Origin: Streptomyces sp. CB02261
Lineage (GTDB): Bacteria; Actinomycetota; Actinomycetes; Streptomycetales; Streptomycetaceae
NCBI RefSeq assembly: GCF_001905665.1
Contig: NZ_LIVX01000011.1
Coordinates: forward strand, 62,001 to 126,000
Length of the DNA stretch: 64,000 bases
Direction: 5' to 3'
Numbering within the stretch: position 1 is the stretch's first letter; the number at the start of each line of letters is the position of its first letter. Shown here piece by piece: positions 51,949-59,424 of this stretch. The translations under genes were made by a program, and so were the position numbers. The notes under the pieces were generated by a model. It was given only the letters and a program-made list of their open reading frames with translations, had not been told where the DNA came from and did no database searches.

Positions 51949-52747
51949 GGGCTCCCGCCCCGTGTCCGCCGGCCGGCGCGGCCGGTACGGCGCCGAAGGC
52001 GTCCGTCGCGGGAACGGTGGACCAGCGGCCGAAGGGCCAGGCGATCCAGTCGGCGCGTCCGACGACCCTGTCGACGGGCACCATCCCGCCGCCCGGACTG
52101 CCGAGGTGGTCCCGGGAGTCGCTGGACTGGCTGCGGTGATCGCCCATGACCCAGAGCCTGTCCTGCGGGACGACGATGTCGAAGGGCACGCTGGAGGGCC
52201 GGTCGCCGGCCATGACGTACCACTCCTCGACGGGGACGCCGTTGACGGTGAGCCGGCCGTCCTTGTCGCAGCAGATCACCCGGTCGCCGCCGATGCCGAC
52301 GACCCGCTTCACGAAGTCCGTCTCGTCGGGTTCCGCGAGGCCGAGGGCGGCCGCCCCGTCGTGCAGGAGTCCGGTCACCGGATTGCCCCGCGGCTGCTCC
52401 CGTACGAAGGAGCCCGTGCCGTCGAAGACGACGACGTCGCCCCGGGCCGGCTCCCCGCCGAAGCGGTACGCCAGCTTGTTGACGATGATCCGGTCGCCGA
52501 CCTGCAGCGTGGGCTCCATGGAGCCGCTCGGGATCAGGAAGGGCTGCACCACGAAGTGGCTCAGGAGCATCACGAAGGCAACGCACGCGGCGCCCACGAA
52601 GGCCGTGCGCCGCCAGGAGGGCGCGGTCCCGGCGGCCGACGCCTCGTCCGGCGCGGGCCCGTCGTCCCCGGAAACGCGCGCGGAGCGCGACCCTCCCTCC
52701 GGATCGGAAGAGGGGTCGCGCTCCGTGTGCTGTGCTTCGGTGTCCAT
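51941..52747 (-). CDS. lepB: Type I signal peptidase (first of the cluster, SipW position)
   Basis: The 268-residue enzyme has one clear N-terminal helix (FVGAACVAFVMLLSHFVV), catalytic serine in IPSGSMEPTL and lysine in VKRVVGIGGD. The C-terminus has no strong second helix, unlike the other three, so it may be anchored once. It lies 69 bases downstream of rplS and could share its transcript. Confidence 0.92.
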   Translation of the reverse strand: MDTEAQHTERDPSSDPEGGSRSARVSGDDGPAPDEASAAGTAPSWRRTAFVGAACVAFVMLLSHFVVQPFLIPSGSMEPTLQVGDRIIVNKLAYRFGGEPARGDVVVFDGTGSFVREQPRGNPVTGLLHDGAAALGLAEPDETDFVKRVVGIGGDRVICCDKDGRLTVNGVPVEEWYVMAGDRPSSVPFDIVVPQDRLWVMGDHRSQSSDSRDHLGSPGGGMVPVDRVVGRADWIAWPFGRWSTVPATDAFGAVPAAPAGGHGAGAHG

Positions 52748-52816
52748 CGGGGGCAGAGCCTATCCGGCCTGCCTGTGCGAGGACTCGCAAGCGTCGAGCG
52801 TGCCGGGAGCCGAAGC

Positions 52817-53167
52817 TCAGCGGTCGCGCTTCTCCTTGATCTTGGCAGCCTTGCCGCGCAGCTCGCGCAGGTAGTAGAGCTTGGCGCGACGGACGTCACC
52901 GCGGGTCACGAGCTCGATCTTCTCGAAGATCGGGCTGTTCACCGGGAAGGTGCGCTCGACGCCGACGGAGAACGAGACCTTGCGGACCGTGAAGGTCTCG
53001 CTGACGCCCGAACCCTGGCGGCGGATGACGACACCCTTGAACTGCTGGATACGGGAGCGGTTGCCCTCGATGACGCGCACGTGGACGTTCACGGTGTCGC
53101 CGGGACGGAAGGCGGGGAGGTCGGAGCGGAGCGAACCCGCGTTGACCTGGTCGAGCAGGGAGGCCAT
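52817..53167 (-). CDS. rplS: 50S ribosomal protein L19
   Basis: The 116-residue protein has the L19 sequence RPGDTVNVHVRVIEG, FKGVVIRRQGSGVSETFTVR and LYYLRELRGKAAKI. It sits at the 30S-50S interface. The ATG at 53167 has GGAGG-like AGGAGGC before it only weakly; AAGAGACC lies upstream. The 129-base spacer to trmD carries nested inverted repeats. Confidence 0.96.
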   Translation of the reverse strand: MASLLDQVNAGSLRSDLPAFRPGDTVNVHVRVIEGNRSRIQQFKGVVIRRQGSGVSETFTVRKVSFSVGVERTFPVNSPIFEKIELVTRGDVRRAKLYYLRELRGKAAKIKEKRDR

Positions 53168-53182
53168 GGAGGTCTCTTTCCT

Positions 53183-53290
53183 CGCTGATGCCACAGGTCA
53201 TCAGCGGTACGTTCGTAGATGATTCGGAGCGTCGTCCGCTCCTGGCGGCGTCGTTCCCCCTGTGGCAGGGGCGCGCGCCGGACGGACGAC
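53183..53290 (-). promoter_or_regulatory. Structured spacer between trmD and rplS
   Basis: GTCGTCCG (53231-53238) pairs with CGGACGAC (53283-53290) around an inner hairpin CCCCTG/CAGGGG (53257-53271). Nearer rplS, CGCTGATG and CATCAGCG (53183-53206) form an 8-bp hairpin with an eight-base loop, 16 bases before the rplS start. The elements could attenuate or regulate rplS expression; this is inference. Confidence 0.45.
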
Positions 53291-53296
53291 AGCGGC

Positions 53297-54118
53297 CTAT
53301 TGTTCCACGTCGTCGAGCTTGCGCCAAAATCGGCCGCCGGGCTCGGGTGCCCAGCCCATCATCGAGAGGATCTCGCGGTCCTTCTTGTCGAAGGCGGCGG
53401 GGTCGCAGCGCTCGATGAGATCCGGCCGGTGGGCGGCGGTGCGCCGGAACGCCTCGTCGCGCCGCCAGCGGGCGATCTTGCCGTGGTGCCCGCTGAGCAG
53501 GACGTCGGGGATGCCCCGGCCGCGCCACTCCGGGGGCTTGGTGTAGACGGGGCCCTCCAGGAGGTTGGCCATGGCCCCGGGGGCGAAGGAGTCGTCCCGG
53601 TGGGACTCGGCGTTGCCGAGGACGCCGGGCAGGAGCCGGGCGACCGCCTCGGTGACGACGAGGACGGCGGCCTCGCCGCCGGCCAGGACGTAGTCGCCGA
53701 TGGAGACCTCGTAGACCGGCATCCGGGTCGCGTACTCGTCCATGACCCGGCGGTCGATGCCCTCGTAGCGGGCGGGGGTGAAGATCAGCCAGGGCCGCTC
53801 GGAGAGCTCGACGGCGAGTTCCTGGGTGAAGGGCCGGCCGCTGGGGGTGGGGACGACGAGGACCGGGCCGTGGGCACCGCCCTCGTAACCGTCGGCGAGC
53901 GTCTGGTCGAGCGCGTCACCCCACGGGTCGGTCTTCATGACCATGCCGGGGCCGCCGCCGTAGGGGGTGTCGTCGACGGTGTTGTGCCGGTCGTAGGTCC
54001 ACTCGCGCAGGTCGTGGACGTGGACGTCCAGCTGCCCCCGCGCGCGCGCCTTGCCGACCAGGGAGACGTTCAGCGGTTCGAGGTACTCGGGGAAGATCGT
54101 GACGACGTCGAGCCTCAT
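53297..54118 (-). CDS. trmD: tRNA (guanine(37)-N1)-methyltransferase
   Basis: TrmD methylates G37 of tRNAs, preventing frameshifts. The 273-residue SPOUT enzyme starts MRLDVVTIFPEYLEPL and has the knot sequence GDYVLAGGEAAVLVVTEA, with DDTPYGGGPGMVMK in the active site. Its ATG overlaps the rimM stop by four bases. Confidence 0.95.
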   Translation of the reverse strand: MRLDVVTIFPEYLEPLNVSLVGKARARGQLDVHVHDLREWTYDRHNTVDDTPYGGGPGMVMKTDPWGDALDQTLADGYEGGAHGPVLVVPTPSGRPFTQELAVELSERPWLIFTPARYEGIDRRVMDEYATRMPVYEVSIGDYVLAGGEAAVLVVTEAVARLLPGVLGNAESHRDDSFAPGAMANLLEGPVYTKPPEWRGRGIPDVLLSGHHGKIARWRRDEAFRRTAAHRPDLIERCDPAAFDKKDREILSMMGWAPEPGGRFWRKLDDVEQ

Positions 54119-54672
54119 GCGTCGTCACCCGCCTCGGCGTCCCGGGAGGAGACGATCTCGGCGCGGTCGTCGATCAGGCCGGGCGGCGGGTCGATGACGG
54201 CCCGCTGCTCCTCCAGGTCGATCTCGGTGACGATCTCCGAGACGAACGGGATCATCAGCTCGGTGCCGTCGGGACGCTCGACGATGAAGAGGTCCTGCGA
54301 GGGCAGGTGGGAGATCTCGGTGATCCGCCCGATCTCGGTGCCGTCGGCGAGGACGACGTCGAGGTCCATCAGCTGATGGTCGTAGTACTCGTCCTCCTCC
54401 TCGGGCATCTCGGTGGGGTCGACCTCGGCGATGAGGAGGGTGTTGCGCAGGGCCTCGGCGCCGGTGCGGTCACGGACGCCCTCGAAGCGCAGCAACAGCC
54501 GGCCGCTGTGCACCCGGCCGGTCTCGATGGTCAGCGGCCCGATCGCGGCCGGGTCGGTGAGCAGCACGGCACCGGGACCGAGCCTCAGCTCCGGCTCGTC
54601 CGTCCGCACCTCGACGGTGACCTCGCCCTTGATGCCGTGGGCGCGGCCGATCCGCGCGACTACCAACTGCAC
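54115..54672 (-). CDS. rimM: Ribosome maturation factor RimM
   Basis: RimM assists 30S head assembly and binds S19. The 185-residue protein has an N-terminal RimM domain (ARIGRAHGIKGEVTVEVRTD) and a C-terminal PRC barrel (YYDHQLMDLDVVLADGTEIG). The GTG at 54672 starts the conserved sequence, with AGGAG in the region upstream. It is coupled to trmD. Confidence 0.94.
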   Translation of the reverse strand: MQLVVARIGRAHGIKGEVTVEVRTDEPELRLGPGAVLLTDPAAIGPLTIETGRVHSGRLLLRFEGVRDRTGAEALRNTLLIAEVDPTEMPEEEDEYYDHQLMDLDVVLADGTEIGRITEISHLPSQDLFIVERPDGTELMIPFVSEIVTEIDLEEQRAVIDPPPGLIDDRAEIVSSRDAEAGDDA

Positions 54673-54719
54673 TGCTCCACACTCTCCTGTCACACAGCTC
54701 GTACGCCAGAGACGACGAC

Positions 54720-54753
54720 GGGCCGGGGCGGGCTCGTAAGCCCTCCCCGGCCC
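54720..54753 (-). terminator. Hairpin between khpA and rimM
   Basis: The 15-base arms at 54720-54734 and 54739-54753 are complementary except for one C/T position, with loop CGTA. It lies 38 bases past the KH-domain gene and 48 bases before the rimM start, splitting the ribosomal-maturation block into two units or attenuating it. Confidence 0.7.
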
Positions 54754-54790
54754 GTGCCGGCACATCATTCAACCGATGTGGCCGACGTTC

Positions 54791-55030
54791 TCAGCGGACC
54801 TGGTCCACGTCGACGAGGTCGACTCGGATCCCACGGCCGCCGATGGCGCCCACGACGGTACGCAGCGCACGCGCGGTGCGGCCGTTGCGGCCGATCACCT
54901 TGCCGAGGTCGTCGGGGTGCACCCGGACCTCCAGCACGCGGCCACGGCGCAGGTTGCGCGAGGCGACCTGCACATCGTCGGGGTTGTCGACGATGCCCTT
55001 CACGAGGTGCTCGAGAGCCTCCTCGAGCAT
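54791..55030 (-). CDS. khpA: KH-domain RNA-binding protein KhpA
   Basis: The 79-residue protein is one KH domain with the GxxG loop GKVIGRNGRTARALR. KhpA proteins bind RNA and in other Gram-positives partner with KhpB to affect cell elongation. It follows the rpsP stop by two bases, the standard actinobacterial order. Confidence 0.93.
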   Translation of the reverse strand: MLEEALEHLVKGIVDNPDDVQVASRNLRRGRVLEVRVHPDDLGKVIGRNGRTARALRTVVGAIGGRGIRVDLVDVDQVR

Positions 55031-55032
55031 GC

Positions 55033-55476
55033 TCAGGCCTCGGTCGACTCGGTCGACGCGGCCTCGGCCTCGTCAGCCTTCTTGTCGGCCTTCTTGGCCT
55101 TGGGGGTGATGGCCTCACCCTTGTCGTCGCCGCCCTCGAGGGCCTTCGCGAACTCGTCGAACGAGGCGCGCTTGGCTTCCTTCGTCGCCGGGACGAGCAG
55201 GGCCTTCTCGGGGGCCGGGAGGCCCTTGGCCTTCTGCCAGTCGCCGGTGAGCTTCAGGATGGCGAGAACCGGCTCGGTCGGCTGCGCGCCGACGGACAGC
55301 CAGTACTGCGCACGCTCGGAGTCGACCTCGATACGCGACGGGTTGTACGTCGGGTGGTAGAGGCCGATCTCCTCGATCGCGCGACCGTCCCGACGGGTGC
55401 GGGAGTCGGCGACGACGATGCGGTAGTGGGGCTGACGGATCTTGCCGAGGCGCTTGAGCTTGATCTTGACTGCCAC
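55033..55476 (-). CDS. rpsP: 30S ribosomal protein S16
   Basis: The 147-residue protein starts MAVKIKLKRLGKIRQPHYR and has RRDGRAIEEIGLYHP, the S16 core. The last 60 residues are a Lys/Ala/Glu-rich actinomycete extension (KKADKKADEAEAAS). The GTG at 55476 follows AGGAG at a rather long 11-base spacing. Confidence 0.95.
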   Translation of the reverse strand: MAVKIKLKRLGKIRQPHYRIVVADSRTRRDGRAIEEIGLYHPTYNPSRIEVDSERAQYWLSVGAQPTEPVLAILKLTGDWQKAKGLPAPEKALLVPATKEAKRASFDEFAKALEGGDDKGEAITPKAKKADKKADEAEAASTESTEA

Positions 55477-55631
55477 TGAAGTGGTGTCTCCTGGTCTTGA
55501 CGTGGTTGGGCACTTTGAGATGCCACGTGGGGTTGCGGTACTCGGATGCCCGATGGACGCGTCAGCCGGAGGAGAGAGGGGTCCTGTGCGACTGTCGAGT
55601 ACAGCTAGCCATTGTGCCACACGCCGCCGTG

Positions 55632-56225
55632 TCAGTTGGCGGCGCCCACTGTCTCCGGGATGCGGAAGGGCTTGCCGCAGCCGCCGCAGACGATCGGGGC
55701 CTGGGCGAGCACCGAGGGCACCACGCGCACGTTCCGCCCGCAGTCGCAGACGGCCTTGACGCGCACGCCGCCGCCCGAGGATCCGTGCCGGGCGGCGGGT
55801 CCGCGGAAGGAGCGTTTGGTGTCCGCCGCCGTGGCCACCGTGTGGGCCTTGAGGGCGCGCTGGAGCCGCTCGATGGTGGGCCGGTAGCGCCGCCTCGCCT
55901 CGGGGTTGAGCGTGACCAGGGAGAAGCCGCTGCTGGCGTGCGGCTCTTCGGGGTGGTCGAGGCCCATCTCCTCGGCGATCGCGAGGAATCTGCGGTTGTG
56001 ATAGCGGCCGGCGCGGGAGGTGTCACGGACACCTCGGGCGGCGGCGATGCCGTGGACTGCCTCGTGGAGCAGCCGTTCGAAGGAGAGTTCGGCGCCGCAG
56101 GCGGACGAGGACTCTCCGATCAGGGACTCGGGCGCGGCAAGATCGGGCAGCTCGGGGTGGTGCCGCTGAATGTCGGCCCACGCCTGTGCCAGCTCTGCGG
56201 CGAGAACAGGTGGTGTCGTGCTCAC
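55632..56225 (-). CDS. SprT-like putative zinc metalloprotease with zinc ribbon
   Basis: The 197-residue protein has HEAVH at 54-58 with a further His in GRYHNRRF, the SprT-type zinc site. Near the C-terminus CDCGRNVRV and CGGCGKPF form a four-cysteine zinc ribbon. This matches the SprT/Spartan-like layout of an HExxH domain followed by a zinc ribbon. Such proteins act on DNA-protein crosslinks in eukaryotes; bacterial members are little studied. It lies upstream of rpsP on the same strand with 155 bases between. Confidence 0.75.
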   Translation of the reverse strand: MSTTPPVLAAELAQAWADIQRHHPELPDLAAPESLIGESSSACGAELSFERLLHEAVHGIAAARGVRDTSRAGRYHNRRFLAIAEEMGLDHPEEPHASSGFSLVTLNPEARRRYRPTIERLQRALKAHTVATAADTKRSFRGPAARHGSSGGGVRVKAVCDCGRNVRVVPSVLAQAPIVCGGCGKPFRIPETVGAAN

Positions 56226-56595
56226 GTCGGGTACAACGAGCCGGATCCCCTCCGGGTTCCATTACGGGGCATCCCAAATATTTTGCACGTACCCGTCAGT
56301 TGCCGTTGATGCGTCCTGACGAGGGCCAGTGCGCCGATCTGCGGAGAAGCCGCGCAGGGGGCGTCAAGCTGGTGCGTAGTAGCGCATACGCTCCGGCGCG
56401 TGGCCGTGGTCGCCCCCCGAGGGGCCGGAGCGGCCCGGGGAGGATCGCCAGGACACTACCGGGTGCCCGCGCACGGCGGCGCACCACCCCTCCCCCGGGT
56501 GAATCGGTGCGGCGCGAGCACTGGACGCGGCCCGGGATGCGCAGTTCCCTGATTACCGGGGGCTGTCGTCCGAGCACGGATTGGGGCACTTTTCC
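56226..56595. other. 370-base intergenic region between divergent genes
   Basis: The only notable base composition change is an AT-rich patch, CAAATATTTTGCAC, at about 56275-56288. That is rare in this GC-rich sequence and is a candidate promoter part for the leftward SprT-like gene. No convincing hexamer pair, RNA gene or open frame with coding character was found in the rest. Confidence 0.5.
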
Positions 56596-57321
56596 ATGAC
56601 ACCTACGCTCGTCCCGCACCACCCCGCGCGTGACTGGGCCGAGATCCAGGAACGGATGCTGGTCCCGCTCTACGAGGCGGTCTACGAGCGCCTCGGCGTG
56701 GGCGCGGGTTCGCGGGTGCTGGGCCTCGGCTGCGGCTCCGGTCTGGCGCTCCTGATGGCCGCCGCGCGGGGCGCCCGGGTGGCCGGCGCGGACCGCGACC
56801 ACGCGCGCGCGGAGCTCGCGAGGGAGCGGCTGCCGGAGGACGTCACGGTCACGGAGGAGCCCCCGGCGGGCGGTCCGTACGACGTCGTCACGGCCTTCCA
56901 CGCCACCGACGGACTCCTCCCCGAACTGACGGCGCTCACCCGTTCGGCGCAACGGGGCGCGACCGTCGTGCTCGCCGGGTGGGGGCCGCCGGAGCGGTGC
57001 GCGACGGAGCCGGTCCTGCGGGTCGCGGCCCGCCTCGCGGACAGCCGGCCGGCGTTCCGGGCGGACCTCGACGCCCTCGTGGCCGCGGCCGGGCTGCGAC
57101 CGGCCGGCTCGGGGCGGGTGGCCTGCCCCTTCGGGTACGCGAGCGAGGGCAGCGCGGTGCGCGGGCTGCTGTCGACCGGCGCGTTCGACCAGGCGGTCCT
57201 GGCGACGGATCCCTCGCAGGTGGCCAAGGAGATCGAGGAGGCCCTCGCCCCGTACGTGCGGGCGGACGGGACGGTGTGGATGCCGAACGTCTTCCGGTAC
57301 GTGCTCGCGCGGGTGCCGTAG
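56596..57321 (+). CDS. SAM-dependent methyltransferase (unknown substrate)
   Basis: The 241-residue protein has the class I methyltransferase motif VLGLGCGSGLALLMAA and an acidic VAGADRD after the second strand. YDVVTAFHATDGL supplies motif II/III. Its C-terminal half shows no recognisable substrate domain. It is rightward among leftward core genes, preceded by the 370-base spacer and followed by a bidirectional hairpin. The ATG at 56596 (MTPTLV) is preferred to an upstream start in the same frame. Confidence 0.82.
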   Translation: MTPTLVPHHPARDWAEIQERMLVPLYEAVYERLGVGAGSRVLGLGCGSGLALLMAAARGARVAGADRDHARAELARERLPEDVTVTEEPPAGGPYDVVTAFHATDGLLPELTALTRSAQRGATVVLAGWGPPERCATEPVLRVAARLADSRPAFRADLDALVAAAGLRPAGSGRVACPFGYASEGSAVRGLLSTGAFDQAVLATDPSQVAKEIEEALAPYVRADGTVWMPNVFRYVLARVP

Positions 57322-57329
57322 CGGCCGCC

Positions 57330-57357
57330 GGGGGCCGGGATCGGTCTCCCGGCCCCC
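57330..57357. terminator. Bidirectional terminator between the methyltransferase and ftsH
   Basis: GGGGGCCGGGA and TCCCGGCCCCC form a perfect 11-bp stem with loop TCGGTC, between convergent stops at 57321 and 57367. Confidence 0.8.
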
Positions 57358-57366
57358 CGCTCGGGG

Positions 57367-59286
57367 TCAGTCCTCCCGCACCCCGCGCGGGATGCCCGCG
57401 GCGCGGTAGGCCTCGGCCTCCTCCAGGGTCTCGTTCTCCAGGAGGGCGGCGGCCAGCGCGTCCAGCCGGCCGCGGTGCGCGCGGAGCTGGCGCAGGGCGC
57501 TCTCGTAGCACTCCTCGACGATCCGGCGCATCTCCGCGTCGACGGTGTCGAGGGTCGCGGGGGCCGCCGCGAGGCCGTACGCCTGCTGGGCGTCGCTCGG
57601 GATGGCGGTGAGACGGCCGACGAGCTCGCTCATGCCCCAGCGTCCCGCCATGCCGCGGGCGATGTTGGTGACCTGCTCCAGGTCGCTCTCGGCGCCGGTG
57701 GTGACGACGCCGAACACGACCTGTTCGGCGGCCATGCCGCCGAGTGCGCCGATGATCCGGCCGCGGAGGTAGTCCTCGGTGTAGGCGTACTTGTCGGAGT
57801 CGGGGGTGGAGAGGGTGACACCGAGGGCCCGGCCGCGCGGCACGATGGTGATCTTGCGGACCGGGTCGGCGCCGGGCTGGAGCATGCCGAGGAGGGCGTG
57901 TCCGCTCTCGTGGTACGCGGTCCGGCGCCGTTCGTCGGCGGGCATCACGAGCGGCCGTTCCGCGCCGAGCTGGACCTTCTCCAGGGCGTCGGACAGGTCG
58001 GAGCGGGTGACGGCCCGCTGGTCGCGCTTGACGGCGAGGAGGGCGGCCTCGTTGGCGAGGTTGGCGAGTTCGGCGCCGGTCATGCCGGGGGTCGTCCGGG
58101 CGACGTGCTCCAGGTCGACGTCCTCGGCGAGCGGGATCTCCCGGGTGTGGATCCTGAGGATGGCCTCGCGGCCGCCCCGGTCGGGCGGGTTGACGTGCAC
58201 GATCCGGTCGAAGCGGCCCGGCCGGGTGAGGGCGGGGTCGAGGACGTCGGGGCGGTTGGTGGCGGCGAGGACGATGACCCCCTCGGAGCCGGTGAAGCCG
58301 TCCATCTCGGTGAGGATCTGGTTGAGGGTCTGTTCCCGTTCGTCGTGGCCGCCCATGCCGGAGCCGCCGCCCCGGGCCCGGCCGATGGTGTCGATCTCGT
58401 CGATGAAGACGATCGCGGGGGCGACCTTGCGGGCCTCGGCGAACAGTTCCCGTACCCGGGAGGCGCCGACGCCCACGATCATCTCGATGAAGCCGGACGC
58501 GGAGGCGGAGAAGAACGGCACCCCGGCCTCGCCCGCGACGGCGCGGGCGAGCAGGGTCTTGCCGGTGCCGGGCGGACCGGCGAGGAGGACGCCTCGGGGC
58601 ATCTTGGCGCCCATCGCCCGGTAGGCCCCCGGGTTCTTGAGGAAGTCGACGACGTCGTTCAGCTCGCCCTCGACCTCGTCGATGCCGGCCACGTCGTCGA
58701 AGGTGGTGCGCTTCCCGCCCTCCAGCTCCACGGGCTTGGGCGGGGTCTTCCGGCCGAGCATCCCGCCGGCACCGCCCATGCCGCCGCTCATGCGGCGGGC
58801 GATGAACACCCACAGGCCGACGAGCAGCAGCATCGGGGCGAGGGAGATGAGGAGGTTGGCGAGGAAGCTGCGTTCCCGCACGACCGGCTCGGCGGTGACG
58901 GTGACGTTCTGCCTGGTCAGCTGCGCCCAGAGGTCGTCGTCGGCGAAGGCCGGCCGCTGGGTGGTGAACTTGGTGTAGTCGCCCTCGCCGTCGGGGACGG
59001 GCCGCTCGTCCTTCAGCTGCCCCTGGATCGCGTCGCCCTTGGCGTAGATCTTGGTGACGTTGCCGGCGGCGACCTGTTTGCTGAACTCGGTGTACGAGAC
59101 GGTCGGCCCGTCGCCCTCGTTGAAGAACGACAGGACGAGGTTGGTGATCAGGTACACGATGAGCGCGGTGAGGATCAGCCCGCCCCAGCCGCCCGGCATC
59201 CTCCGCTTCGGCGCCGGGGGCGGCGGGGCCCCTTCCGAGCGCCAGGGCTGGTCGGTCCGGTCGCGCGGCGGTACGGGGTTGGCCAC
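57367..59286 (-). CDS. ftsH: ATP-dependent zinc metalloprotease FtsH
   Basis: The 639-residue membrane protease has two N-terminal helices (about 34-55 and 143-165) around an extracytoplasmic domain. The AAA+ part has Walker A GPPGTGKT at 237-244, Walker B IVFIDEID at 292-299 and the SRH arginine region TRPGRFDR. The zinc site is HESGH at 459-463. FtsH hexamers degrade membrane and short-lived cytosolic proteins. Many Streptomyces carry more than one ftsH copy, so this may be a paralogue. It follows ffh, beyond a terminator. Confidence 0.93.
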   Translation of the reverse strand: MANPVPPRDRTDQPWRSEGAPPPPAPKRRMPGGWGGLILTALIVYLITNLVLSFFNEGDGPTVSYTEFSKQVAAGNVTKIYAKGDAIQGQLKDERPVPDGEGDYTKFTTQRPAFADDDLWAQLTRQNVTVTAEPVVRERSFLANLLISLAPMLLLVGLWVFIARRMSGGMGGAGGMLGRKTPPKPVELEGGKRTTFDDVAGIDEVEGELNDVVDFLKNPGAYRAMGAKMPRGVLLAGPPGTGKTLLARAVAGEAGVPFFSASASGFIEMIVGVGASRVRELFAEARKVAPAIVFIDEIDTIGRARGGGSGMGGHDEREQTLNQILTEMDGFTGSEGVIVLAATNRPDVLDPALTRPGRFDRIVHVNPPDRGGREAILRIHTREIPLAEDVDLEHVARTTPGMTGAELANLANEAALLAVKRDQRAVTRSDLSDALEKVQLGAERPLVMPADERRRTAYHESGHALLGMLQPGADPVRKITIVPRGRALGVTLSTPDSDKYAYTEDYLRGRIIGALGGMAAEQVVFGVVTTGAESDLEQVTNIARGMAGRWGMSELVGRLTAIPSDAQQAYGLAAAPATLDTVDAEMRRIVEECYESALRQLRAHRGRLDALAAALLENETLEEAEAYRAAGIPRGVRED

Positions 59287-59368
59287 GTGGCTCTCCTCGG
59301 GGCGGCTGTCGCCCCAGTATCGAAGAGCGGGAGGAGCCCGGCACCGCGGGCGGCCCGGAGGGGTGAAG

Positions 59369-59405
59369 AGGGGCCCGGGACGGTTTCGTACCGTCCCGGG
59401 CCCCT
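59369..59405 (-). terminator. Terminator after ffh, 16-bp perfect stem
   Basis: AGGGGCCCGGGACGGT and its complement flank the loop TTCGT, 20 bases past the ffh stop and 83 bases before the ftsH start. Confidence 0.85.
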
Positions 59406-59424
59406 GGTCACGCCGTGAGCGGCG

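Noticed and set aside
49210..52747. Signal peptidase cluster as an assembly duplication
   Set aside because: The four proteins differ throughout, including active-site surroundings and topology, so they are true paralogues.
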